From positions 1,054,001-1,118,000 of the forward strand of contig BCIO01000005.1 of the NCBI GenBank assembly GCA_001599975.1: a DNA stretch of 64,000 bases, written 5' to 3'. Below the pieces are notes generated by a model. That model was given only the letters and a program-made list of their open reading frames with translations, was not told the origin of the DNA and did no database searches. This document shows positions 10,459 to 23,118 of this stretch, in pieces (position 1 is the first letter of the stretch; every line of letters begins with the position of its first letter). A program made the position numbers and the translations under genes. Source of the DNA: Cystobasidiopsis lactophilus (lineage: Eukaryota > Basidiomycota > Agaricostilbomycetes > Agaricostilbales > Chionosphaeraceae).

Positions 10459-11754
10459 ATGCTGGACAAGAAGAAGCACGCGAAGTTCGCAGCCAGATGC
10501 TTGAAGCTGCTGCCGGCCCCGTATCAGGCGGAGGACTCGAATCGCCTGTCGCTCGCCTTCTTTGGCCTTGCGACGCTCGATTTGCTCGATTCTTTGGACT
10601 CTGCCTTGCCCGAGCAAGAGCGGAAAGATGCTGCAGACTGGATCTATGCTCAGCAGTGCCCAGATGGAGGCTTTCGAGGCGCTCCAGTTTCTAAACAACG
10701 CGACGTGAGGCTTCATTAAACCTTTGCGGAGGCGTTTTCTCAGCGACTTCGCTGTGCGCAGACTCCCAACTTAATCATGACCTACTGTGCCTTGTTGTCA
10801 TTGGGAATCTTACGCGACAGCTTGGAAAGGCTCGACGTAGAGCGGCTCCGGTCGTTCATGCAGGCTTGCCAACAGCACGACGGAAGGTCTGTCGCCAAAG
10901 CTGCCTTTTGCTGGTATTGAACTGAGCGTGTTGTAGCTTCTCAACGTACCCTGGATCAGAGGAGATCGACGTGCGGTCAGGGTATTGCGCTTTTGTGCTC
11001 AACAAGCTCATTGGGGGAGCACCGTCTTTCGACTTGAACGCTGGCATTGCCTTTGTAGGGCGCTGCTACGTACGCTTGCCCTTGAAGACTCTTTTGATTC
11101 AATGGCTGATTCTTTTGACAGAGATATGACGGATCTTATGGGCAAAGTCCTGAGCTGGAAGGCAACGGAGGGTCCACCTACTGCTCGGTCGCCAGTCTGG
11201 CCAGCACTTCGACCCCTCTACAAGACCCAACCATGACTCTATCATGGCTTGCTCACCGTCAGGTCAATCCACAACCTTCCATGTTCACGCCCGACGCAGA
11301 TTCATCGGAAGACGACGACGAGAGCGTGGACGACCAAGACTTCATCCAAGCGACGCTCAAAGCGGAATCCATGGCTGGCTTTCAAGGGAGAGCGCATAAG
11401 GATGCCGATGCGTGCTACAGCTTCTGGAATGGGGCCGCCGTCAGGGTAAATTTTCTTTGGCTGCTCTCTTGGCAGCGTCTGACCGGCTTTTTGCAGATTT
11501 TGCAGCCTGACACCGCCTTGATCAACTCAGAGCTAGATCGCGCCTGGCTACTGGAATGCCAGCACCCGATGATGGGCGGGTTCGCGAACGGGCCGGGCAA
11601 CCCTCCAGACCTCTACCACACCTACCTTTCGCTGGCTGCCCTGTCTTTGCACCGGCTAGACGACCTGCAAGAGTTAGACCCCGTCGTCAATGTCTCCAAG
11701 TCGACTCTACAGCATCTACAGGATCGGTTGCAAAGGAGAAACTCTAGACAATGA
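10459..11754 (+). CDS. CDC43: Geranylgeranyltransferase type I beta subunit
   Basis: Catalytic beta subunit that attaches geranylgeranyl to C-terminal CaaX cysteines of Rho-type GTPases, working with the Ram2-type alpha subunit. The prenyltransferase repeats are visible in order: QQCPDGGFRGAP, QQHDGSFSTYPG, RYDGSYGQSPELEGNGGSTY and MAGFQGRAHKDADACYSFW, then HPMMGGFANGPGNPPDLYHT. The zinc-ligand features (Asp and Cys in DACYSFW, His in YHT) are present. About four introns; the donor for the one ending at 11121 is not fixed. A roughly 30-residue acidic insert (SSEDDDESVDDQDF) lies between the Cys-Ser-Val-containing repeat and GFQGR. GGFQGR...CYSFW and the GNGGST motif favour GGTase-I over farnesyltransferase. 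Convergent with the next gene, 68 bases apart. Confidence 0.88.
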
Positions 11755-11822
11755 AGGGGATGAAGGGGAGAAGAATATCGTGTTTGTACTATTACAAATG
11801 TGGAGTGAAAAAGGAGAGGCTG

Positions 11823-13464
11823 TTAAAGCTTCAGCCACCCCTCTTCACGCATGCTGGAGGACCGAACCATTTCCCGCCGGGCCAGCTTGTGTTCGTCGTC
11901 CGAATCATCGTCCGAGTCCAAAGCGCCCTCGTCGACCGTGGTCGCCAGCGCACCAGACCCAGCGTCGGATCGCATAAGACCTTGTCTTTCTGTTGATGAC
12001 CCCACATGCGCCTCTATGTGCCGCCGCGCCGCAGAGACCCACTCCTTGGTCGACTCCATTTCCTTGCCGAGAAACTCGTCCAGCGGTCGGTTTTTTGCTA
12101 GAGGGTTGACTTTACTGCCAATGCTGGCAAGCGAGCTGGACCTGGCGTGGTGGGTTGCTGACTTTGCTCGCTGGGCGCCAAATGACGGGGCCGAGGCCGC
12201 TGTGGCTGGACCTGGGCCTAAATTTGGATAATGGCCAAAAGAGGGCGCGATGACCGATCCAGGCCGCCGCTTTGGGGGAATAGGTGGACGTTCGCCTCCC
12301 GCTGACGGTGGTACGCTGGTCCCGACAGTGGAGGCGGGCGGGGAGGCCCAGCCGGTGTGGGTGCGGTTGATCGAGTTAGAAGAGGCGGAAGAGGAGGAAT
12401 CGGTCCGCTTAGTTGGAGTTGACACTCTGAGCTCTTCTGCCACGGATTGGAACCCTGGCAAGGGCGCTTTCGGGTTGACCGGCCGGAGGTTTGTAGCCGG
12501 GCTGATATGGCTGGAAGACACCAGCTTGGGCTTGGGCGCGATGGCCGGAGGCTTAATACCAAACAGAGCGTCTTGCGATATTTGAGTACGGTGGGACGCC
12601 GAGCTGTCCGAGGAGGAGATAATGTTGATGGTCTTGCGAGAGGGCAGTGTCGCAGATCTGGAGAGCGGCGCGTCCATCCGCCGGGGCGGTGGCTGCACGG
12701 GCGGCCGAGGTGGTAAAGGCGGCCCGGAAGAGGTGGTCGGGCTAACAGGAGGCGAGGGTCTGGTAAAGGGGTTGGATGAGGCAGCAGGTGCCGTTGTGAT
12801 GGACGAGACGGCGCGCAGTCGCAGGGCTTCGTCTGCAGGTTTCTGTGGAGTGTTGAATCTCGTTGGCTCGGAGACCATACGCCTGAACGGGTTACTGGAA
12901 CTGGACGGATCTGGGCTGAGAGCGGCCGCATCATGAGATGGCGGAACATCGCCAAGAGTCATGGGATTCTTGGATTGCTATACGGCAGAGAGACCAAGAA
13001 ATGAGATGTAGTTAAGCTCATAGGGGGAGAAGCGCCCTACGATGAAGATGTGGCTGGACAGGACATTCGGGCCTTAGGCAATCTGTTCGTTCTTGCGGGC
13101 AGGGATAGGGAAGCTCACTCTCTGCATAAGGTGCTTCCGTTCTTGGCGTGATCCAATAGTCGCAAGAGGGCCAAGAACTCGCCAGCTCCAAGCGGCTTAG
13201 GCGGCCGGAAGAAGGACAAAAGCTGCATAACACGAGCAAGGTGCATTGAGCTGGCTGGATCCTTGCTTGTCGACGCAACGAGCTTGGACTTGCCTCGGTC
13301 TCCCTACTGGAGTCTCTCGCTGTCCTGCTGGCCAAAAACAATAGGCGGATCATGGCGTCCGACTCCATCTTGCCCTCTTGCTCGACGTAGGCGCACCATT
13401 CGGCCCATGCGACGTGCTCTGTCGGGCTCAAGGCCGACTCGTCCAGCCTGGGAGGGCGCATCAT
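11823..13464 (-). CDS. Proline/serine-rich protein with probable N-terminal EH-like domain
   Basis: The last exon (to about 12986) encodes some 380 residues of Ser/Pro-rich, low-complexity protein with polyproline SH3-type patches (PPLPPRPPVQPPPRR, PPIPPKRRPG) and several NPF tripeptides (SSNPFRR, SSNPFTR), which are EH-domain ligands. The C-terminal 80 residues are charged. Upstream exons read MMRPPRLDESALSPTEHVAWAEW, then RVMQLLSFFRPPKPLGAGEFLALLRLLDHAKNG and HIFIQSKNPM, resembling the end of an EH domain as in fungal endocytic and phosphoinositide-regulating proteins. I could not make the first two coding blocks join in one frame, so one exon border near 13270-13330 is wrong or unusual. 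An upstream in-frame extension reaches 13563. Likely a cortical or endocytic scaffold by inference. Confidence 0.55.
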
Positions 13465-13979
13465 GGTTGAACTTGCAGAGTCGTCAGAAGGAACCGGCCT
13501 TGGAGGACAGATGGTGTCGTGTCTCCGTCGAGCCCACGAGGCATTCGAAGTCCGACTCTTCAAGCGGTTGCAGGGCTAGCGGTCTCGCACCGATTTAGGA
13601 TTCGGACGCTTTAAAGCAACATTCAGGGCGATATACAGCGGCCTAAGAATCGCCGGGTGGCTTTTGGCCGGGCAAGCGCAAGAGGTTTAACTGGCGGAGG
13701 CGAGGGCGGCTAACGACGTGATTGCCACGAGTGCGCCTTGAGAGCCTTGCTTCGGTCTTTGGAATGTCTCATTTGCCAGTCATTGAGAGCATAGTTCAAG
13801 ACTCAAGCTCAAAGAACTAGCTCAAGAATGGCAACTAGTCCCGGTGGCGAACAGCCAATGGCAGAGCGGAGCACGCTATAATTAAACAGGATGTCCCAGT
13901 GAAAAAGCGAACATACAGGGCCGAAAGAGACAACAACAAAGTGGGTACGCCACAGCCGAAAATCAGTCTAGCCCTCGCC
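13465..13979. other. Intergenic, no gene seen
   Basis: Promoter side of the EH-like gene and 3' side of the membrane-protein gene, both on the minus strand. No domain-bearing frame. Confidence 0.4.
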
Positions 13980-15615
13980 CTATCTGTCTTCGTCGTCGAA
14001 GGATCGCGCTTTTGCTGTAGGGAAGGTGCTGAGCTGAACCTTGGTGATTGCCGAGCCCATTGTGTGCAGTACGACAGTTTCGGTGTTGACGTTGACGTTG
14101 ATGACATCGACAAGGACTGGCGAGACCCGCTGGGTCATGCCGCGCCAGGAGCGAAGAGTGATGAAGAGAGCGATGAACGGCCCAACGATGGACGCAGTAT
14201 AGAGCAGCGAGAGGAAAATCCAGTTGAAGGTGCGCCCTTCGGACGAAAAGGCCGTGGCGAGGCGAATCATTGAGCTGCGTGGGCTCGCCAATCAGTCACT
14301 ACTCGCCTACCTACCCGAGAGCTTCACTCACATCAATAGCCCTGCGTAAATAACGATCAAGATCTCGATGCCGACATTTTCCAAAAGCATGAGCTGGTAC
14401 TGCTGGAGAAGATTGTCCAGACGGCGCTCCTCTTCCCGGTGCAAGGCAATGACTTCGTGGCTCTGAACCAAGCCAGTCCCAGCTTCACGCAACTTGGTCT
14501 CTAGTTGAGTCTGCAGGCTGCCTTTCAGACGCGGCAAGACACTGAGAATCGGGAGGAAATCTGTCAGCAAAGGTCCGGAGGAGTGGAGACGGCGCTCACT
14601 TGTAAATTTGTTTACGGAGAGCGTCCAGGTACACGGTGCCGGACGGGATCAAAACAGCGAAGCAGAGAAGCTGGAAGGCGAGGCAGAAGATGTCGTGGTG
14701 GCGGCGGGCTGCGACGTGCTGAACTTTCACGGCAAGCAATTCGTTGACAGCGGCCAGAAAGTCGGGCCCGACATTTGGGATGGGATAACCAGTGGATTGC
14801 GCCGCTAAGGCTTTGAGCTGGTCAGAGAGCTGGTTGAATAGGTGGAATGCTTTGTTGGTCTGGTGATGCGCCAGGGTTCCGGTCGTCGCAGCGCCGACGG
14901 TGTAAAAGATGGGCATCGCGGGAGCAAGAATGTTGAAGACAGTCGGGTCTGTGGGAATCTTGAATAGTGGATTCGGCACGACTATGCTCGCCGTCCAAGT
15001 AGATGCGCAGATTAGCCAACCTGTTGCGAGCGGTCAGCGCTGTCCTTCATGATCGCTCGGAAGTCAGGCGCTGAGCTCACATGCTGCCCAGAGTGGTAGC
15101 CAGCCAAAATCGAACAAGCGCTCGAAGTATGGAAAGCCGTCGATGTCGCCTTGAGTGAAAACCTTGACGGCTTGAGGTAAGCTGACTAGCGTCGTGGTGA
15201 AATACGCCGAGGTCAAGATCAACCACAGCGAAGTGGTGTCAAAAGTGATCAAAGATCTGTTTGCCACTCGTAAGTGATAGCTCCCAGTCTTGGAAGTGGG
15301 GCTTGGCGCACCCTCTGGCCACCTCAACGTGGCGGTATAGAAAGGTTGACTTGTTATATATACGAATTCCGAGTCCCAAAATGCTAAGGGCGACGGTAAC
15401 AGCGGAGAACGATAGGATGATCCAGCAGTTGGTCCCGAAGGCGTGAGGCACGGCTGGCAGCATTTGCGAAGTGATAAGCCCTCGCAGAAAGTCATAGCGC
15501 TGCTCTCATTTATCAGCGTGGAGAAGTTGTCCACGACTCAACTTAATCTTACATTAGCATCTTGGGGCAAGGCGGCAAGTTCGAGCGTGAGCTCAGTGAG
15601 GTTGAAGGAGGTCAT
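13980..15615 (-). CDS. Multi-pass membrane protein, fungal, function unknown
   Basis: Starts MTSFNLTELTLELAALP (possible N-glycosylation site NLT) and runs through at least five exons. Hydrophobic spans are visible at WIILSFSAVTVALSILGLGI, SLWLILTSAYFTTTLV, FDFGWLPLWAACWLICASTW, NILAPAMPIFYTVGAATTGT, FCLAFQLLCFAVLIPSG, NVGIEILIVIYAGLLM and WIFLSLLYTASIVGPFIALF, about seven in all. A coiled, charged segment (LETKLREAGTGLVQ ... LHREEERRLDNLLQQ) sits between spans five and six. The topology is receptor-like, but none of the fungal GPCR signatures (Ste2, Ste3, Git3, PQ-loop) is recognisable, and the charged loop is unusual for one. An in-frame ATG upstream would add about 40 residues. One junction near 15295-15360 is uncertain (implied intron only about 40 bases). 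Confidence 0.6.
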
Positions 15616-16277
15616 TGTGAGGGTGCAAAAGAGAGTGGTGGTCTGATGTTGGCGGTAGCAAGCACAGAGCAGGAGAGCAATTAAGCGACAAGCCTTGTCC
15701 GTTGCCAAGTCGCGGCGAACATTCTTATGGCCTCTTCCCACCTCGATCCTTTTGCCCAGCAGAGATTATCTGCGAAAAGCAGACGGCATGCTCCTCTGTC
15801 TTACATTTTACAGTACAGACACCATGTGCGATGAAGAGAAACAGGAAGAAGCCGCGCCATGGGAAGAGTCATTTTGGCTGGAAGGACACTTGGCAATCAC
15901 CGAGGGAACTGCAAGCCACAACGCCACAAATCCGGACGATTCACGGCAGTCGTTCATCCCACGGCACGGATATCTTGCCACCAAGAATGCAACGTCAGGA
16001 ACGAGAAAAGACCCAGAGACGGGCAGGGACAAAATTGGGCCATCCTCGACTTTGGAGAGTGGCGTTAGGTCGCGGGCTACTGTTGGTCCATTTCTTAGCT
16101 CGGAGAAGATGCTTGGTCGAGCGTCCTGGAATTCACTGGTACAAGTTGCAAACAAATCGACAGCGGCAGGCCTTCGCTTCCATCCGCCCGTCGTCGTGAA
16201 ACCGCTCGATCTCCCTCTTGCGTGCCGCGCCCTATGAAACAAGCACGTCACCCGCTGGCGCAGTTTCACCAGCGAGC
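15616..16277. other. Intergenic, no confident gene
   Basis: Plus- and minus-strand frames of 140-180 codons overlap here (15695-16237 and 15808-16269), but neither has a domain, splice logic or hydropathy pattern I can support. Confidence 0.35.
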
Positions 16278-17420
16278 TTAACTGAGCCCGTCAACGAAGG
16301 CCAGCAATCGCTTCATGTTGGCCACTGCCGAACTTCGATAGCCTCCGCCGAACATGTAGTAATGATTTAGCTGGTGATAAAGCGCGTACAGCTGGATCCT
16401 CTCGTCGTAGTGAGGCTGAAGCTTCGGCTGTCTCGATTTATTAGCCAAGTCGAAGATCACATCTAAACGACACCTACGATGACTGCGTGATAAGCCTCGA
16501 AGAAGGCGCCCGAGAAGCCTCCGAACATCGACATTATACCTAACTCCATCTCATTGTGACCATAAAAAGAGCAGGAATCATAGATGACCGGCTGCTTGGT
16601 CTTGGTGTTCTGCGCCGCATTACCAGGCCTGAGGAGGCAAGCGTTAAAAAAACACGCCGGGTAGCCAAAGCGAAAGCCTTACCATAGGTCTCCATGTTGC
16701 AAGCTCGGTTTGATGATCTCTGAAGAACAGAGAAGAGGGACGACCTTGACCGCCATCTTCTCACCCAGCTCAGCCACCTCCGAATCCCCGCGCGAGGACT
16801 CTATTCGCTGGCAGATCGATCGGATCCGTTGATTGGCATAGAAATCATTCCAAGTCGAGCTCCATGTGTTGTCGAGAGCAGCGCTACCGCAGAAGGTAGT
16901 GCAATCAAAGCCAAACTGCTCGACGGGCTCTGAAGCCGTCCAGTTCGCTTCGTGCATCTCGGCCACCTGACGACCAAGAACGGCTTGATTCGAGGATGTT
17001 AGGCTTCCCAAGTTGAAGTATTCCGAGCTGGCGCCAGGCTCAGCTTCACAAGCCAGTCATTTGCGGGCAAAGAGAGAGCGCACATGAAGTAGATGCCGCC
17101 TGAGGCGGAGAGTGAGCCAACACCCAGGCCACGAGGGGTAAGACCTTCGGGCGCATCCTTGTTCAGCGCCTTGATGGAAGCCTGCTATCCGCTTGAGCAC
17201 GAAGCAAGATGTCCAAAGGAAGATTGAACGCAACCATTTCGGCCTCAAAGGTCTCCCGTTCTCTTTTCGAAGAGCCAGACTTAACCAGATAGTCTCCCTT
17301 TCCTGAAGTCGTGACCTTCAAGCCAGGAGCGGTGGATGAGATCGACAGCACTTCGCCAGCGCCATCATGCTCCAACGCCTTAAGAACAGCCGGGTCCAAT
17401 TCCTTCTTCATGTCCGTCAT
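16278..17420 (-). CDS. Fructosamine/ketosamine-3-kinase family protein
   Basis: Small-molecule kinase of the aminoglycoside-phosphotransferase fold that phosphorylates sugar adducts on lysines, a protein-deglycation step. Starts MTDMKKELDPAVLKALE. The N lobe has KVTTSGKGDYLVKSGSS with the ATP-anchoring Lys and then the family stretch ETFEAEMVAF. Further exons carry FGFDCTTFCGSAALDNTW, the catalytic HGDLW motif (QHGDLW), a segment matching the metal-binding region (VIYDSCSFYGHNEMELGIM) and the terminal helix LYALYHQLNHYYMFGGGYR. Five or more exons are needed. The order and spacing of these motifs match the roughly 290-residue family. It shares a 277-base divergent promoter with the Rtr1 gene. 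Confidence 0.82.
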
Positions 17421-17697
17421 ACAAGCGACAGGTATATAACCCAGTATTCGTGCACAGCTAAGCGGACCAACAGGCCAAAAGGACGTCGAGATTGGTGATG
17501 GAAAGGGTTGCGTCAATGTGCAGCAATGCAGACTAAGACGAGTGGTCGGCAGGCAGCCAGAAGCCCAAGCCAGCACCTAGGTAGCACTCAGAGCATTCTC
17601 GGCAGCCACAACTGATAGCAAGGGCCAAGTGAGGTCGACGTTGCGGACAAAACAAACTTCAAGCGACGACGTCCAGCAGCGCGCAGGCAGGAGGACC

Positions 17698-18669
17698 ATG
17701 TTCACCTCAGCCTTCAAGGTGCAGACCGGTGGCGCCAGCAAGATCGATCAAAAGCAATTGGAAGAAGAGTTTGATCAGCGAGTCAAGGGCAACGAGCAGA
17801 AGGCAACAAAACGTCTAAAGTCGGAAATCTTGTGGACCTTGAAGCTCACCGAGCCAAGCGTGTCTGTCGCTGTCCTCAAGAAGGCTGTGCGTTTTGTTTC
17901 CGATTCAAATGGCAGTGGTGGCTGGCGATGCTGATCCAGAGCGCATCACTAGGCGCCGCATCTCACAGAGGCCCTATACGAGGAAATATGCACCGAGCGC
18001 CAGCTCCAAGGCTTCTGCGGCTACCCGGTCTGCCAGGACAAGCCGACCAAGTCCTATGATGCTTCAAATTCTCCCAGCTTGAAGCTGAGGGGCAACCGGC
18101 TTGTGGATACGAAGAAGAGCGACCAGTTCTGTTCGCCACTGCACGCCAAGCGCTCTCGTTGGTTCGGAACCCAGTGCCTTGGACCGGACCGAGAAGTGAA
18201 GCTGCTTGAAGAGCTGGACCCGAACAACGAATATGGCTCCTCCATGCCTGTGTCGCCACCGAAATCGAGTCCCACCACCCCAGCTGGTCTTCCGCCCGGC
18301 GTGCCTTCTTTGCCCTTAATGGACAGCCTGGTGATCAAAGAGAACCCTACCGCACCTCCGGTCGTCCCTGTGCCGAATCAGCGTGACTTTGAAGCGCCGT
18401 CGCTCGCTTTGCACCGCGCCACCCCGCTCAAGTCTCGACCCTACATCCTCGGCAAAACGCTCAAAAACGCTGCTGCGCCCACTGTTGACAGAAGGACCGA
18501 TCTGGACAGCGACCTGGACGCTATTACCAGGCGATTTGGGTACATGAAACCGAGCGAAGAGCCCGAGAGCGAAGAGGAGGCCGTCGAAGAGCAGGACGAG
18601 CAAACCCGCGCCTTGCTGGACCAAGGCCTGGCTCTTCTCAAAGAGCTCAGAGCCAAAGGCGAACTTTGA
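17698..18669 (+). CDS. RTR1: Rtr1/RPAP2-type RNA polymerase II CTD phosphatase
   Basis: Starts MFTSAFKVQTGG; an in-frame ATG at 17629 is less likely. One intron (about 17888-17969) is removed before ALYEEICTERQLQGFCGYPVC. The zinc motif of the family is complete: CX4C in FCGYPVCQ and CX3H in FCSPLHAKRS, followed by basic RSRWFG. Rtr1 proteins bind polymerase II and remove phosphate from Ser5 of the C-terminal domain during the initiation-to-elongation change, and help import the polymerase. The C-terminal half is Pro-rich and disordered, ending in a short acidic helix (EEEAVEEQDEQTRALL). The zinc domain is compact compared with human RPAP2. Confidence 0.85.
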
Positions 18670-18746
18670 TGGACCTTCGATGCCTTGGCTACCGCAAGTG
18701 GAGGCTTTTACCCCGCGGTGTCGCCAAATCACGAATTGCGCCTTCA

Positions 18747-18873
18747 AAAGGCCGCTGTTCCGAACACCGCCAAGTTCCTGCGTGTTGATCATCAACAGCG
18801 ACTTCTCACTCACAAAGGCCGCTGTTCCGAGCACTGCCAAGTTTCAAATTCATTGGTCCGCAACAGCGACTTC
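18747..18873. repeat. Imperfect tandem repeat in the MET17 promoter
   Basis: Two copies of about 59 bases (18747-18805 and 18814-18873) share the opening AAAGGCCGCTGTTCCGA, then CACYGCCAAGTT, and the closing CAACAGCGACTTC, with a more divergent middle. The second copy ends 23 bases before the MET17 start codon, so it probably spans the 5' UTR or core promoter. Confidence 0.75.
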
Positions 18874-18896
18874 CCCTTTCGTCAAACCAAGCAGAA

Positions 18897-20818
<1,922 letters not shown>

Positions 20819-21134
20819 CTGCAGGCGGCGGACGAGGCCGCCAAACCACCGCGCCTCCAAGCCAAGTATTGATACGAGGGACGAGTAGTCGAGGACCAGA
20901 GAGATGTTTACGCAGGGGTTGAAGGGGCAAATTGGAATTTCGGAACTCGAAGGGCCTTCCAGAGGCCTCGGAATTGCTTCAGTGCATTATTCTACATTGC
21001 CAAAGCCAGGGTATGCAGAGGGGCGCATTCCGAAGCTAATTGAGACCACAAGCAGACCACGTCATGCCTGGACTTTGCCTCGTGAAATGGCGCCAAATTC
21101 CTTTGGAGCGCACCCTCCACGATTGACCGCAATA
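20819..21134. other. Intergenic, perilipin promoter side
   Basis: 316 bases between two genes on the same strand; nothing further recognised. Confidence 0.35.
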
Positions 21135-22539
21135 ATGTCGACTGGTGAGCTCAGTGCAGCTTCATACGAGGTCTAAAACTGATCTGGAACTGTCGCGCCT
21201 GCCACAGAACAAGTTCAAGAGGCCAAGTGAGCGCTCGAAGCCGTCGTTGGGGCTGCTCGCTTCTGACAGGCTGCTCTGTTGCGCAGCGCGATTGACCGCA
21301 TCATCCACATCCCCCTCATCGAGGACACCATCAACACGGTGCTCTCCTACATCCAGTCCAACACGTACGCCGCCAAGCTCTACGCCCGCTCCGAGAGCCT
21401 GGTCTGCTCCCTGTACAACTACTCGGAGCCCATCCAGCAGCGCTTGCCCCTCAAGACTGCCAACGCCTACGCCAACAAGTCCCTCGAGTGAGTGCCCCAG
21501 GCCCTTGCCCCTGCCCCCAGCGAGCGCGCCCAGCTGACAGGGGCCACCGCAACAAGCTTCGTTGAGGGCCGCTACCCCGGCGTCTTCCAGATCCATATTG
21601 AGGAGGTGCGCGGCGCTCTGCCCCAGCATGGTCATGCTGGTTGCTGACTCCAAGAACCGCCACAGATCGTCAAGAACGCCAGGAAGCCCGCTGATGCCTC
21701 GTAGGTGTTCCTGCGCACCATTTCACGTGCCACGTTTCGCTTATCACATGCCAATTGCGAAAACACAGGGTCGAACTCTTCCAGGCCCGCTTGCACGGCG
21801 CTCAAGCCTCCTTGTCCTCGGCTCAGGACCGCCTCGCCGCCGTCGTCGCCAAGGTGCCTCGCACCCAGGGCGAAGCCCAAAAGGCCATCTCCGACTTGGT
21901 GTCGTGCGTTGCCTCTCCCTCCCTCTGATCTCCTCGATCTTTTTCGTTAATCAGCGCGCACAGTGAGCTGAACAAGGTCAAGGATGCCGCCACCGCCCAG
22001 GCCAGGGAGCTCGTACGTCCCACTCTTTTTAAGTTCTGTCACCCCCAAAGTTGACGGCCCACGGTCGGACCCCTTTTAGCCTGCCAACGTCCAAAACGTC
22101 GTCCACCCTTTGGTCGAGTCCCTCAACACTGGCCTCCAAGACATCAGCTCCGAGCTGAAGAAGACTGACTTGCCGTGCGTTCTCCTTCCGTCCTCAATCT
22201 GCTTGACCGACAGCTGATGCAATCCAATTCGAGGACCCACAGCATTGCCACTCGCGCTTCCAACGTCTTGAAGTACTCCCGCGAGAACGCCTCGCCTGTC
22301 ATCTTGAAGACCATTGAAGATCTGAAGGGGTGAGTGCAGGCTTGAGCCACATCCGATCAGTTGCTCAGATCGCTCTCCTTTGGTCTCACAGCTTGATCAT
22401 CAAGAAGAAGGAGGAGGGTTCCGAGAAGATCGAATCCTACGCTGACGCCGCCAAGGTGAGCTCTGTCAATTGCAGCCACCAGGGGCCGAGACTGAAGACG
22501 CTCGCCACCAAACAGAAGGACGCCATCGGTCCTCACTAG
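21135..22539 (+). CDS. LDP1: Perilipin-like lipid-droplet protein
   Basis: A very fragmented gene of about nine exons. The first two coding exons are tiny (21135-21144, 10 bases; 21208-21226, 19 bases) and join to give MSTEQVQEANAIDRIIHIPLI. The first half matches the perilipin domain: IPLIEDTINTVLSYIQSN, YAAKLYARSESLVCSLYNY, EPIQQRLPLKTANAYANKSL, then FVEGRYPGVFQIHIEEIV. The second half is amphipathic and Ala/Lys-rich (VELFQARLHGAQASLSSAQ; AHSELNKVKDAATAQAREL), ending in LKTLATKQKDAIGPH. Fungal perilipins coat lipid droplets and control lipase access; Ldp1 of Rhodotorula is the basidiomycete example. No membrane span or signal peptide. About 240 residues, a little short for the group. Confidence 0.78.
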
Positions 22540-23118
22540 TCGGCTTCCCTTCCCGTCTCGCAACCCAAACAAAAGCAAAGCTCCATATGCCTGTCCACCC
22601 ACTCCGACTTTGTCTTTATGTGTTGCGGTGTCCTGCACACGGCGCTTGATGTTCCACTTTCTTTGACGACCTCGGCACGACTTTTCCTCCTCCTCTAGCT
22701 CTTGCTCTCGGATCACCCGGCTTCCATCCACCCTCCCCCTCTTGTCCAATAGATACCTGGCGCAAGAGGCGAGTCGCCTGTTAAGCCTTTCCAGCCGGAC
22801 GGAGGAGGATTGATTGAAGCCAACGAAGTTCTCTCCCGTTTTTTTGTAGATCCTAGATCGCGCACTCCTCGAAATGAAATGTCTGCAACGCTTTGCTTCT
22901 CTTTGATGAAACCTTGCTCGTCGTCCGCAGAGAGGAGCCTTCCAATTTTGGCCAAGCCGGCACTTGTTTACAGAATCATGGCGATCTCCCTTGGCTAAAG
23001 GCCTGTTGAAGCAAGGACCCTTCTTTTCGTCCTTGGCTCTGTACGACCAACTTGCTCACGCTCCTTCTGTTTAGATAGCTGTACATATCCAGCTTGCCAC
23101 GCTCCTTAAATCGCCCAG
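22540..23118. other. Intergenic, no gene seen
   Basis: 3' region of the perilipin gene and promoter of the secreted hydrolase. Only short shadow frames on the minus strand (22357-22749 runs back into the perilipin gene). Confidence 0.4.

Noticed and set aside
15695-16269. Overlapping plus- and minus-strand open frames between the membrane protein and the kinase
   Set aside because: Neither has a motif, membrane pattern or splice logic, and neither extends into a larger gene.
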